In this document: one piece after another, positions 22,985 to 34,800 of the stretch
How the letters are laid out: every line of letters starts with the position of its first letter
How positions within the stretch are numbered: the first letter of the stretch is position 1
Source: Chloranthus sessilifolius
Lineage: Eukaryota > Streptophyta > Magnoliopsida > Chloranthales > Chloranthaceae
Assembly: GCA_021018995.1 (NCBI GenBank)
Contig: CM037585.1
Location: 126,756,831 to 126,820,830 of the forward strand
Reading direction: 5' to 3'
DNA length: 64,000 nucleotides
Notes under the pieces: generated by a model
Told to the model about the DNA's origin: nothing
Databases searched by the model: none
What the model saw: the letters and a program-made list of their open reading frames with translations, nothing else
Made by a program: the position numbers and the translations under genes

Positions 22985-23330
22985 CACACAGTGCCAGCCT
23001 AAAATGGGAAAGGAAAATTTATTATCTTTTGTAAATGTGGTCTTTTCGGTCATCAAACCAATCATCCCGGAGTGGTGTGTGCACAGTGCTAGCCTAAAAA
23101 TAGGAAAGAAAAATTTATTATCTTTTACAAATATGGTCTTTCCGGTCATCAAACCAATCATCCCGGAGTGGTGGGTGCATAGTGCTGGCTTGAAAATGGG
23201 AAAGGAAAATTTATTATCTTTTGTAAATGTGGTCTTTCGGTCATTAAACCAATCATCTCGGAGTGGGGGGTGCACAGTGCTATCCTGAAAATGGGAAAGG
23301 AAAATTTATTATCTTTTGCAAATGACTTTT
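22985..23330. repeat. 95-bp tandem repeat, about 3.6 units
   Basis: Units start near 22,998, 23,093, 23,188 and 23,284. Each contains gggaaaggaaaatttattat, a cggtcatcaaaccaatcat segment and gtgcacagtgct. The open frames that run through it on both strands come from the unit length and composition. Confidence 0.92.
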
Positions 23331-24440
23331 TGTTTTTGTTATTTTTTTGTTTTTTTTGCCTTATGCGTGAGGGGACGTAGCGGGTCCAAATTTGAGCATA
23401 GTCGAACCCGTTCAAGGTTGGACCTGAGTGAGGTCCAGAACGCCCATCCCCTTGGATCGAATTAACCTTTTATCCTTGTCTCCGGTCATGCGCTTGACGA
23501 TGCAATCTTGATGATATGCTTGGCCTAGACTCGTTTTGAGTAGACATGAGCGGCCCAGGGGGATCAAATGGGTCAGGGTTGTAATTGGGGGGTAACTGAT
23601 GACCCTCACCTTCTCTCTTTCTACAACATTTTGTACTCACGGCGCCCAAGACGGGTTCTCGCCATGCCTATTGTTTCCCTCTTTTTACTTGTAGCGCCCC
23701 TTTGGGTTCCTACTACGTCCATGGGTATATATTTTTTCCCCATGCGTCTTTTCAAGTTTTCACCTGGTCCGCACAAGCTCGCTGTTTTTACCCATAGTGC
23801 CCTTTCAGGTTTTCACTACGTCCATTTTTCTTTGAGCTTGTATTATTTTTTTTTCTTCTTTTTTTCTTTATTCAAAGGCCACACATAGACGTTGGTTCCA
23901 TCATAGCCGGCTGGATGGAGTTCTTGTGTCGTCTATTAGCTTGGCTTGCGCTGACTCAATGGATACTATGACTACTTGTAGACCCTAAAGAGGGCTTTTC
24001 CTTGGAATGTATCATGGTTATGGGATAGGTTAAGAATTTTGAAGGTATTCTGGGTTTAAAAATGTTTCTTTGATTGGGTTTCAGCTGCCATAATACACTT
24101 TTTCCTTAGGGGATTTTGACTGTACATGCCCCACTTTTCTTTTTTCTATTTTTTTATTCTTTTTGCTTATTCTTTTTTGGGATTTTTGCTTTTCTGATTT
24201 TTTTTTGGATTTTGATGATAACTTTTTATTTTTTGTTGGTATATATACTCCTTTTTCTGTGGAGGGGATAATGAAAGAGAAGGCCATTGGCTCAAGATGG
24301 GGTAGCAAAAGGGTATAAGTTTTCAGGGATACTTTTTGGCTACTTGGCTTTGAAATAACGACCTCTTTTTGAAGTATCCTTAAGCAGTCATGCATCCATT
24401 TTTATTAGTACTTACCTTACTGCGAGAGACTTAGGAATAG
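23331..24440 (-). other. 3' untranslated part of Tat element 1
   Basis: The sequence matches 33,610-34,800 of element 2 (shared phrases gagcatagtc, tcgggttttcac-type repeats and catagccggctggatgg). It contains several copies of an accacgtcc/ccctttcgggttttcac phrase. No reading frame is recognised. Confidence 0.7.
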
Positions 24441-25560
24441 AATCGTTGGACATACCCAGCGTTGATTGGCTCAGGAAAGTGATCTCCGTCCATGGTGGCG
24501 AGGTGGAGCGCGTATCCCGGGAGTACCTCTCTGATGACGTAAGGTCCTTCTTAGATGGGCTTGAATTTCCCTCTTGGATTGGCGTGAAGAGATGGGAAGA
24601 TTTTCTTGAGTACAGTGTCTCCCACCTTCAGAAATCGAATGCGAACATGTTTGTTGTAAGCGTGTGCGATTCATCCTTGGTAAACTTTGGTGTGACACAA
24701 AGCCAGGAGCCTTTTCTCGTCCACTAAGTTCAGCTGCTCAAAGCGGGACCTCTCCCTCTCAGCTTCAGGTAGATTAGACTCCATGAGAATGCGGAGCGAA
24801 GGTACTTCAACTGGCAACACGGCCTCAGTTCCATACACAAGGGAAAATAGTGTTGCTCCTGTAGTGGTACGGATTGACGTTCGATAGGCCCATAGTGCAA
24901 ATGGTAGCATTTCGCTCCAATCTCGATAGGTGATGACTATTTTCTCCAGGATGTGGACAACTGTCTTGTTAACAACTTCGACGACTCTGTTGGTTTGCGA
25001 TCGATAAGGAGACGAGCGATGATGTTTGATTTTGTATTGCTCGCAGAAGGCCTTGATGCACTTGTTCGCAAAGTTAGTGCCACTGTCAGTGATGATATCC
25101 TTGGGTCCACCGAATTGGCAAATGCTGTTATTCTTGATAAACTTATCGACATAATCAGCTGTGATATTTTTGTAGGATGTCGCCTCTACCCATTTGGTGA
25201 AGTATTCAATGGCGACTAGGATAAATTGATGCCCATTTGAATCTTTCGGATTGACTTTTCCGACGACGTCGAAGCCCCAAGTGGCGAATGGCCAAGGAGT
25301 GGTCATGCTGTGTAGATCTATGGCTGGAGCATGTATTAAATTGGAGTGTTTTTGTCATTTGTAGCACTTCTGAATGTGCTTGCAACAATCAGATTCCATG
25401 GTAGTCCAAAAATATCCTTGCCGTAGGATCTTTTTAGCGAGCATATGGTCGTTGACGTAGGCCATGCATACTCCCTCATGGATCTCTTTCGTAATGCTGG
25501 CTGCTCGTCCTTAGTTAGGCAGTGGAGAAGGATATTATTATATGACCACTTCTAGAGGCA
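24441..25560 (-). pseudogene. Tat element 1 integrase region (fossil)
   Basis: Minus-strand integrase of a Ty3/Gypsy element. It shows the zinc-binding N-terminal end upstream, then WPFATWGFDVVG, FILVAIEYFTKWVEA, GGPKDIITDSGTNFAN, SSPYRSQTN and ALWAYRTS, the usual order of the D-D-E core. The matching region in element 2 is 34,801-35,984. The region is broken. Confidence 0.9.
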
Positions 25561-26766
25561 CTCACCGCAGATGACGTAATTGGTCGCCAAACGTTGGATG
25601 GTCTGCCTGTCCGTCTTGGACGTACCCTCGGGGAAGGTTCGAGTTTCAAAGAAATTCATGATATCTGAGAACCATGGAGGCTCATCATCTAATCTTGTAG
25701 GTTCCTCAATCTAGAGGCAGAAGGCTGGCTCACTCCTCTACTCAATCATGATTAGCTTCATCTCGACACCATATGGTATTTCGACCATCGATGCCAGTGT
25801 TGCTAGTGCATTGACAAAGCGATTTCTCACTCACGGGACATAAGAGAAAGTAATATCATTGAAACATGCTATCAGATCTTCGAGGTGCTCATGGTATGGG
25901 ATCAACTTTTCATCCTTCATCTTCTAATCTCTATTTGTTTGACATATAATCAATTGTGAGTCACCAAACACCCTGAGGTGAGTTACTTTCAGGTCAAGTG
26001 CTGCTTGTAGGTCTGCTAAGCACGCCTCATATTCGGCCTACTACGTACGCCTCATATTCCGCCTGCTACGCACGCCTCATATTCGGCCATGTTGTTCATG
26101 CATGGGAAGTTGAGCTTGATGGATACTGGTACGTGAGATTCTTTCGGTGAAGTCAAAATAGCGCTGACTCCTTGACCCTCGGCATTCATTGCCCCATTAA
26201 AGTGCATTACCAAGGATTCCTCTGTCTATACCGTATCATCCTCTGTCATGAACAAGATGTCCTCATCTGGGAATTTAGTTCTCAAAGGCTCATAATCAGG
26301 TAAAGGGTTCTCAGCAAGATGATCGACGAGTGCGTGCCCCTTGATCGACTTCTGTGTGACATATGTGATGTCAAATTCAGATAGGAGAAGTTACCAGTGT
26401 GCAGTTCTGCCAGTGAGAGCCAGCTTTTCGATTAAGTATTTCAATGGATCTATTCACGCTAGGAGTAGAACAACTTCAGATAGCTAGTAATGACGGAGTC
26501 TCTGGGTAGCCTATACAAGAGCCAGGCATGCTTTCTCTAGATGAGAATAGCATGTCTCGTAATCAGTAAATTTCTTGCTCAAGTTATAGATGGCTTGCTC
26601 TCTTCTTCTTGTTTTATCATGTTGCCCTAGGACAGATCCCATCGAAACTTCCATCGTGGAGAGATACATTCAGAGTGGTCTCCCAGGTTCGGGTGGTACC
26701 AAAATAGGTGGGTTGAGGAGGTAACCTTTAATCTTATCAGATGCTGCCTAACAGTAGTCATTCCAT
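25561..26766 (-). pseudogene. Tat element 1 RNase H and second RNase H region (fossil)
   Basis: This region matches 36,000-36,900 of element 2 over its length and is more decayed. A Tat-type second RNase H between the first RNase H and integrase is the hallmark of the lineage. A short local triplication of tacgtacgcctcatattc-type sequence is visible near 26,020-26,095. Confidence 0.75.
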
Positions 26767-27660
26767 TTGACTAGCAAATCTTTCCTCGGTAGTTTGAAGA
26801 TTGGTGTGCAGATAGGAGTGAGTTGTGTAATGAACCGACTGTTGTACTATATTCTGGCCAAGAAGCTTCTGACTTCTTTCTCTGTAGATGGTGGTGGCAT
26901 TTCGATTATGGCTTTTACCTTGATTGGGTCAACCTCAATGCCTCTTCTGTTGACAATGAAGCCCAATAGTTTTCCTCACATGGCATCGAATGCGCATTTT
27001 TGAGGGTTCAACTGCATCTTGTATTTTCTCAGCCTCTCAAATAGCTTTTGGAGATTTACCAAATGGTCACCTCATTCTCATGACTTGGCGATCATGTTGT
27101 CGACGTACACATCAATTTCTCGATGCATCATATCGTGGAATAGTGTCGCCATGGCTCTCTGATATGTTGCCCCAACATTTTTCAACCCTAATGGCATGAC
27201 TTGGTAGTAGAAAGTTCCCCATGGAGTGATGAATGCTATTTTCTCGCGGTCTACTTCTACCATCTTGATTAGATTGTACCCAAAAAATTCATCCATAAAT
27301 GAGAGCAACCCATGCCTGACAATGTTATCCACCAAGATATCGATGTGTGGCAACGGGAAGTCGTCTTTCAGGCTTGCTTTGTTCAGGTTTCTGAAGTCGA
27401 TGCACATGCGAACCTTTCCATCTTTCTTTGGTACAGGGACGATGTTGGCTAGCCACTGCGGGTACTTGGAGACCACGAGAAACCTCGTATCATAGTGCTT
27501 AATGACCTCATCTTTCACTTTCAGCATCCATTCTGGCCTGAGGCGCCTCATCTTCTGCTTGATTGGCTTAACATCTGGATATAACAGCAACTTATGCTCG
27601 ACCAAATCGGTACCCAAACCAGGCATATCCTCATACGACCATACGAAGACGTCTTGGTAT
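26767..27660 (-). pseudogene. Tat element 1 reverse transcriptase region (fossil)
   Basis: The minus strand shows KPIKQKMRRLRPEWM, VPKKDGKVRMCIDFRNLNKA, FPLPHIDILVDN, FYYQVMPLGLKN, YQRAM and DVYVDNMIAKS, the motifs of a Ty3/Gypsy RT. The layout equals 36,707-37,933 of element 2. The region is broken. Confidence 0.92.
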
Positions 27661-28744
27661 GACCGAAGAAATCAATCATGCTTCTTCTTTCCTCGGGAGA
27701 TAGCAATGTTCCGATCTTGGTGATCTTAGGAACCTCCTTTGTACCCAGGTTGACATCCTCTGTTTCTTCAACAATTGGGGTAGGACCATTGTCCAAGTCA
27801 GCAAACTGCTCAAGGAGTTCATTAGGAAGCTCCTCAGCAGGGATTTCCTCTTTCAGACTCGTGACTCCTACCTCTTCTTGTATTTCTATAAGAAAGGGGT
27901 CGATTTCACGTGAGACAATTTTTTTGATTACGACATCCTTTTCTTTGATTTTCTCATAAATTTTAAAAGATAATATTTTTGGGTTATTTTGTACTTTTTT
28001 TTCACGTTTTTGACTTTTTCTTTTTCTATTTTTTTAATTTTTTTCTTTTTCTTCAGGGATCGGCCTTTGGCAGGGCTGGTCTCTATACATACATGGTATT
28101 GCCTGCCAAGGGCTAACCTCACTTTTTGTAGGTTTTTTTTTTTGGGGAACTGGGTGCCGAATTTCAAGCCACTCATCGCTTCCAAACTTTGGGGCACAGA
28201 CGCTCAATTCCTTACCTGTGGTACTGCCCCTTTACCTATTTGGATGGAGGAGGTTGGCTGATATGATTACTCGGAGTCAGGCTCCATCATGTTGATCATG
28301 GGTTCGTCTGAGATTCTATCCTCAAACGTTAGCATGGTCATGTAGTGGTTTACCACAGGGGGAGATTGTGCAGTTATGGAAAACTCTTCCTCGAAAAGGG
28401 ACAAAGCGGCTAGGTCTATTTCCAGGTTGGGAGGAATAATTTGGAGATTTGTGGGGTGGACGAGGGCTGTTGATTTGTGTGGGGTTAATTGTGATGCCCC
28501 ATTCTAATCGATCTTCACAATCCCTACGTTCACGAAGGTATTCCAGATGTGAGGTCTAGGACTGGGTTTCTCTTCTAGGTTTATTTCCCTGGCTCTTGCT
28601 GCAACAATGGTTCGGGCCTTTTCCTTAGCCTCTCGCACTTCTTCTTTTGTGGGCTTATAGCCTAACCCAAATCTGATCTGTTGCCCGCCCTTGGCCTTGA
28701 CTGGCTCTCTCCTTCCTTGTAATCGGGGTCCTAATCCTTTTCCT
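27661..28744 (-). other. Tat element 1 linker between protease and RT
   Basis: Low-complexity, acidic linker region of pol (PTPIVEETEDVNLG and relatives) followed by a T-rich stretch near 27,960-28,060. It corresponds to 37,934-38,980 of element 2. Confidence 0.65.
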
Positions 28745-29705
28745 TTTTGATAGCCCTATTTCTGGAGCATGGCTACAGCTGCCACCATCCTGCCTCCGAT
28801 TTTCAAGGTGATGATTTCTGGGGGCTCCAGGAATACTGCTAATACCTCATATTCAAAATTGTAGATGTCTGTATCTTCGGTCATGTGCGACACATCTAGT
28901 ACTTTAGGGTGCTCAATGTTGTGGGTGGCTTTTTCTCTTTCTTCATGCCCTTCACCTATGATGGTGATGATCTTCTGCCCAAATATAAATTTGAGCTTTT
29001 GATGCAATGTTAATGGAATTGCCCCAACCTCATGTAACCAAGGGCGCCTTAATAATGGGTTGAAGGAGGATTTGATATCCATTACTTAGAACGGTATGAA
29101 AAAGGTCATTGGCTCAATTACGAGCTCAAGGTCAACTTCGCCCATTATCTCTCTCCTTGTGTTATCAAAATCTCTGGCGCTGGTTTTTATCGGTCTCAAT
29201 ATACATGGATCTTCCCCTATTTTGGTAGTGGTTTTTAGAGGGCACACATTCAAAGCAGACCCATTGTCGATCAACACTAATGAGATTATCATATTTCCAG
29301 TCTCTATAGTGATATTGAGGGATCTAAAATGATTATTTTCCTCCTCTGATAAATCAACATCCGAAAGAGAGATGGCATTGGAAGCCATCACCTGCCCGAT
29401 TATCTGCCCGACCTCATCTGGGCTCACTTAGAGAGATACATGTACATTCTTTAATGCCTCCATCAAAGCTTGGAAATAAAGCGGGGATGTCATTAATAGA
29501 TCTGAAACTGTGATATGGGCCGGCATTCTCCTGAGCTGGGTTTCAAGTATGTGCTCTCAGCTCATTTTCTCAAATGGGTTTATTGCAGTGTTATCCTTCT
29601 TTCCCTCTGGTTGGGCTGGTGCTGGTATTGATGTGTCTGATTGCTTGGAAATCTTTCCTGGCCTGGTGATGAAATCCACTGCCCCCTCCTTGCTGTTGCC
29701 GACTG
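28745..29705 (-). pseudogene. Tat element 1 protease region and gag end (fossil)
   Basis: Minus-strand match to the Tat protease, with SLVLIDNGSALNVCP (the D-N-G-S form of the aspartic protease site typical of Tat), DFDNTRREIMGEVDLE and PLLRRPWLHE. It is preceded by a short gag-end piece, KEGAVDFITRPGKISKQ. It corresponds to 38,986-40,005 of element 2. The region is broken. Confidence 0.85.
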
Positions 29706-29760
29706 TGCAATCATGGGATTTTTTTGACGATCCCATCGCGACGATGCGCTCGCTAAATAA

Positions 29761-29777
29761 AATATTTAGAGTCGCCA
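29761..29777 (-). other. Primer-binding-site-like sequence
   Basis: The minus strand reads TGGCGACTCTAAATATT next to the LTR edge. TGGCGACTC is the form seen in Tat/Ogre-type elements primed by a tRNA-Arg. Assignment of the tRNA is from memory and was not tested. Confidence 0.6.
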
Positions 29778-30010
29778 CCCGGAGCTTTTAGTGTCCCGGG
29801 AAACCTAGATCAATTTTTATGAGCACCGAAGTGCTAAAAATATGACTATGAATTCGGTCCACAATAAAGGTTCTTGGGTAGGGGCTTCGGTTATCGATTG
29901 GGAAGGTGTTAGGCACCCAATCAACCCGCTAAATGCGATCTCTACTTAAGGCCAGGTCTATGTGGGGCTGATTTATATAGTATATATATATATGTGTATA
30001 TATATATATA

Positions 30011-30057
<47 letters not shown>

Positions 30058-31467
30058 AAGCAAAATGAGCGGTACTTCCCCTTGCTCGAAGGCACACCGA
30101 TCCTATTAAGCCCTTCCTGCTTGCCGAAATTTGGACAGCATAACGGCTCAATTCTAGGATAGAGGAAAAGCAAAGAAGGTAGAGGAATAGAGGGGAAAGC
30201 CGGAGCTCTCGGACCCTTGTAACACCATTGGAGAGCCTTGCGTTGGCTTACTTCAGTGAGCTTTTTGAAGGCTTGTATGGTATGGAATGGGGTTCTAACT
30301 CCTAAGGCTTGGAGCTAAGAGGTAGAGAAGGAAAGCTAGGGGGTAACACACACCTAACCTAGAGATATTTAGTAAAATACTAAGGTCTAAAGGGGCTTTT
30401 TCAATTCTGGAATTTGTATGGGGATGGTGCACCAAAGGGAGAAAGGTCTTCTCACTTAAGCTCTTTCTCTCTTAGGTAAAAACTCTCAATCCTTAAGCAA
30501 GGCGGGTGGCTCTCTATTTATAGAGAAAGGGAGGATTAGTAAGGGGTTAAAGTCCTAATTGGATTAGCAATTAGGTAATGGGCAATCTAAGGTTTTTATG
30601 ATTTTCTAGAGCTTGGAGAAGAGGGATTTGGGTTTAATGGTAGATGATAGGGTGGTGACTTGAATGACAAAATGGTGATAACTTAAGCTAATAGGGTCAC
30701 TAGGGTCCTAAGGAAACACACCCTAGAATTTGAGATAGTCCACAAGTCAAACCCCTAATGTCAATTTTGGCCATTTTTTGAAGGAAAACCAGGCCCAAAC
30801 TGTTGGAAGTTGAAGACTTGGAGGGGCCCGGCCCGGTTTGCAATTTCCTGCACAAATTCGCAATTTTCAAATTCCCATAACTTTTTATGTACAACTCCAA
30901 ATTAGGCGATTCTTGGCTCGTTGGAAAGCTGAGAAAGTCTACTTTCTAATGGTATAGGCCTTAGGTTGGAAAACTATCTATGCTAGCCTTGGCACTCCTC
31001 TTTTCATCAGCTATTTTGCTTAGTTCGAAATTGGCTCTATGGGTTCGATTTTGTAATTTCTCGCACGAATTTGCGATCTTTATTTTGCCATATCTTTTGA
31101 TGTACAACTCAAAATTAGGAGATTCTTAGTTCGTTGAAAAGATGAGAAGCTCTACTTTCCAATGGTATATGCCTTAGGTTGGACAACTATCTACAAAAAA
31201 CTTTAGCACTCCTCTTTCTAACCGCTGTTCAGGGGGGTTCGAATCGTGCCCGGGAAGGGTTCTAATAGGTCTAGGAAGGCTATGGTTGATTCCTAAGGGT
31301 TCGGGATTGGTTTCTAAAGGTTCGGGATAAGTTTTGAGGGATCTAAGGTGATTCCTAGGGGTTTGGGGTAATTCCTAAGGGTTCCATACATGCCATCAAA
31401 AGCTCAGAATTACACCTCTTTCGAAAGGTGTTTCGATCGGGCCTTGGGCCAAATTTGGGTGTCTACA
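29778..31467 (-). mobile_element. Tat LTR shared by elements 1 and 2, about 1.7 kb
   Basis: The left edge adjoins the primer-site-like sequence. The right edge ends ggtgtctaca and is followed by a polypurine-tract complement. It is thus placed as the 5' LTR of element 1 and at the same time the 3' LTR of element 2. It contains ggtgttaggcaccc (29,907-29,920), a TA-rich microsatellite, two diverged copies of a roughly 230-bp segment (about 30,820-31,000 and 31,040-31,210, both with tttgatgtacaactc or its close form) and a string of ttcctaagggttcggg repeats near 31,275-31,390. Confidence 0.8.
29980..30054. repeat. TA microsatellite in the Tat LTR
   Basis: About 75 bp of alternating T and A with a few GT interruptions. 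Confidence 0.95.
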
Positions 31468-31483
31468 TATGCCCCTCTTTGGT
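31468..31483 (-). other. Polypurine tract of Tat element 2
   Basis: The minus strand reads CCAAAGAGGGGCATA before TGTAGACACC. It is identical in type to the tract at 15,978. Confidence 0.75.
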
Positions 31484-32067
31484 ATCCGATCACTAATGAT
31501 CGTATGCCAAAGAAAAGAGACATCCAAAGAGGCCCAAGGCATCACTGATGGGTCTGCTGCATTCAGAACGAACTTCAAACATCAGGTGAGTAACACGGTG
31601 AGAAAACGAAAGCCCTGGGGTGCCAGGCTAATCATTCGTTCCTCAAGGTAATCGGTTCCCAAGCACTTAGCGACATTACTGGGCATAACCGAGGTGGAAT
31701 GAGTTGCGAAAGCCCAATAGCTGGGAAAAACGTTCGCCTCTCGAGTTGCGAAAGACCGTTAGTCGGGAAAAACGTCCGCTTCTCGAGATGATTTGAAGGT
31801 GATTAATGTTCGAGATTTATTCTGAATACAACAGTTTCGTAAGTAAGAGGGGTGATCGACCCACATTCAAAGATAGGGGCGAAGTAAATATACGCAAGGC
31901 TCCACAGCTTACGTCCAATCCTACAAGGCATTTGACGACCTCATTGGATTATTCGCGGGTGCCCCTGCTGAAAGCAGGGTTCGAGATCTTTGGGCGAACC
32001 CATCGATATCAAAGTTTATTTAGCATGACCACCCAAGTGAAGTGAATAGATGTCACAACACTTTTTA

Positions 32068-33962
32068 GGAGTCATTTTTTTGAAAATGTGCCCTGGATCA
32101 ACATGAGCTAGAGCATCCAGTTTCAACTACCTTGAATAGATCCAACCAAACATTGGGTGTCTCCCAAAAAGGGGCATCCAATCTTGGCTTCCGCCGATAA
32201 TGATCATAAACATCAATTAACTATGCATAACTATGCACCCATTAGGGGCAATAAGCAACAACAAAGGCGATGGAAGCCCCGACCCGGACCCGCCCGGGTA
32301 TAATTTATGGGGACAAACGACCATCATACGGATACCCAGACGCATGGCGTACACTTTACAGGGATACCGCTGCCCATACAGGTTTTAAGCCTACAGAAAA
32401 TAAAAAGGGAAATGATCCATTCTGAATGCATGGTTGCACATAGTTTGATTGACACATAGTCTCATTCTCAACAGGTTGGTCTCAACCAATGATTGACCTT
32501 TTTCCAAAGGAGAATTTGAAGCTTAAGACACTTAAGTTCATATGAACCCAAAGACAGAGGGTTTGGCTAAAAAAATTTAGCAGTGGAGTCGACTCGATCG
32601 AAACATCGATTGTTTGACCGGGACCGACGTCGTTGCTCCTTCCTTGAAGTAGGATCCAGAATCCAAGGCGTGCCTTAGACTTAGGACATTATTATAGCAC
32701 AGTGGTGTTGCTGATAAAACATCGACATTTTACCGCATCAGAACACGCATGTGCGTCGCTCTGTGGGGAAGCACAGATTTATTCTTTTTCTCTTTTTTCT
32801 TTTTTTTTTAAAGATTGCTTTTCATTCATTTTTTTTTTTAAACATATCTAGACCTCGAACCCTAGCAGACGCAGGCCCAGACAACGCATACCAAGAGCCC
32901 GTGCCTCCGCAATAGTTTGTAACAAAACTGAAACCAACGTACTCAAGTTCACCTGAAACCGAAATATGGAATGATCAGGGCGAAGATTTAGCGGTGGAAT
33001 CAATCCGATCCATGCATTGACTGTTTGACCGAAATTGACACCGTCTCTCCTATTTTGAAATAGGATCCATGGATCCAAGGCGAACCTTAGACCTAAGACA
33101 TTAATTTTGCATAGCTGCGTTGTCGGTAACATATTGACATCTTACCGCTTCAAAAATATGCGAGTGCATAGCTGTGCGTAGCATGAAAACATAGATTTCT
33201 TTTTCTTTTCGAAATGATTTTCATCATCATTTTTTTTTTAGACCTGACGTCGGTGGTGAGATGCTTTATCTGATTTGTCCATCGCTGAGAAGTTGACCGC
33301 TTCGAGGCTTTGGACCGTGTGATGTTCCTGCACATTCTCGAGAAAACGTCAGTCTCTTTTTTGTTTATACATATAAAGAAAATACATCCTAAATAATAGA
33401 AGAAAAAGTAGATTTCTACCTACACTTTTTCATTTTCAATAATTTTTTTTTTTGGATTTTTTTTTTTAGAGATTTATTATTATTTTTCTTTATTTTTGAG
33501 ATTGAAATATGATGCTGGAAATATGTACATGAAAATGAGTAGAAATATATACACATTTTTTGGTGTTTGGATTTTTCTTGATTTTTTAATTTTATTTTTG
33601 GCTTTTCTTCTTTTTTGTTTTGTTTCTGATGCCTTGAGAGTGAAACGGAGTAACGGGTCCCATTTTGAGCATAGTCAAACTCTTTCATGCAGTCTGACCT
33701 GAGTGAGTTTCCAGATTTTATCAAGGCCGAAACGTTGATCCCTTTGGATTGAGTTAAACCTTTCTCCATGCCTCGGGTCATATGTTTGACGGTGCAAGTT
33801 TCACAAAGACAATTCTGGTCGGGACCCGATTCGAGCTAGCATGAGCGGCCCAGTCGGACAAGAGGGTACAGGAAGAGTAACAAAAGGGTTCCTCAAACAT
33901 CAATCTTCTCAATCAGTCCAACCCTTTCTTTTTTTCTTTTCTTTTTCTTCTCTTTTTTCTTC

Positions 33963-33993
<31 letters not shown>

Positions 33994-34800
33994 ATCTCTT
34001 TTTTTTACCCGTGGAGCCCTTTCGGGTTTTCACCACGTCCATGGGTTTAGCCCTCTTACCCCAAGCGCTCTTTCGGGTTTTCACCTAGTCCGTACAAGTC
34101 CACTGTTTTTACCCGTAATGCCCTTTCGAATTTTCACTACGTCCATCTTACTTTGAGCTTGTATTTTTATTTTATTTTTTATTCTTTTTATTATTATTAT
34201 TTTTTTCAAGAGCCACGACATAGACGTCGATTCCGTCATAGCCGGCTGGATGGGGTTCTGGTGTTGTCTCACGACTCGGCTCATGTTGACTTAACAGATA
34301 TTATGACTGCTTGCGAACCTACAAAGAGGGCTTCCTTCAGGGTGTAGCTTGGCCATGGGTTAGGTTAGGATTTGAAGGTATGCTGGGCTAAAAGGGTTTC
34401 CTTGATACAGCTTCAGTTTTCTCAACATACTTTCTTCCTTGGGGGTTTTTACTGTACATGCCCCGTGATTCTTCTATACACATTTTTTTTGTTATTCTTT
34501 TTCCTCCATTTCAGGCAATCTCTTTTTGAGGTTTTGCTTTTTAGATTTTTTTGGATTTGATAGTAACTTTATACACATGCATCTTTTCTCTTTTTTTTTT
34601 TTTTTGGTATATGTACACGTATATTTTTTTGGGGGGAATGGGTTTATTGAAAGAAAGGCCAAGGCTCAAATAGGGTAGCAAAGGATATCATCATTTTTAG
34701 GGACGTTTTTGGGCTACTGTGCTTGGAATGATGGCCTCTTTTGGGTGGTTCTTAAGCAGCCACGTATCTATTTCATCAATACTTACCTTATCGCGATAGA
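32068..34800 (-). other. 3' untranslated part of Tat element 2
   Basis: No reading frame is recognised. 32,068-33,610 occupies the place where element 1 has its antisense genes, and it does not resemble that block. 33,610-34,800 is shared with element 1. Poly-T and poly-pyrimidine runs occur at 32,790-32,840, 33,430-33,640 and 33,920-34,010. Confidence 0.7.
32576..33182. repeat. Diverged direct duplication, period about 411 bp
   Basis: The segment starting tttagcagtggagtcgactc at 32,576 recurs as tttagcggtggaatcaatcc at 32,987. Both contain gttgtttgacc-type, aggatcc...atccaaggcg and taccgc motifs over about 190 bp. The identity is roughly 75-80 percent by eye. Confidence 0.8.

Larger units (their letters stand above)
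15978..29777 (-). mobile_element. Ty3/Gypsy Tat element 1, internal region (fossil)
   Basis: Minus-sense internal region between the LTR ending at 15,977 and the LTR starting near 29,778. In sense order it holds a remnant of the gag end, a protease region, RT and RNase H, a second RNase H region and integrase, then a long 3' part. The 3' part contains two genes in the opposite direction (plus strand). The sequence at 15,978-16,497 matches 31,468-32,067 of element 2, and 23,340-29,705 matches 33,610-40,005. The roughly 6.9 kb between the matching blocks is private to element 1. The element is broken, with well over ten breaks, and gag is largely unrecognisable. It is older than the CACTA insertion in its 3' LTR. 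Confidence 0.88.

Noticed and set aside
22901-23415. Frames with repeated SFPIF/MIGLMT units
   Set aside because: They are translations of the 95-bp tandem repeat on either strand, with no relation to a protein family.
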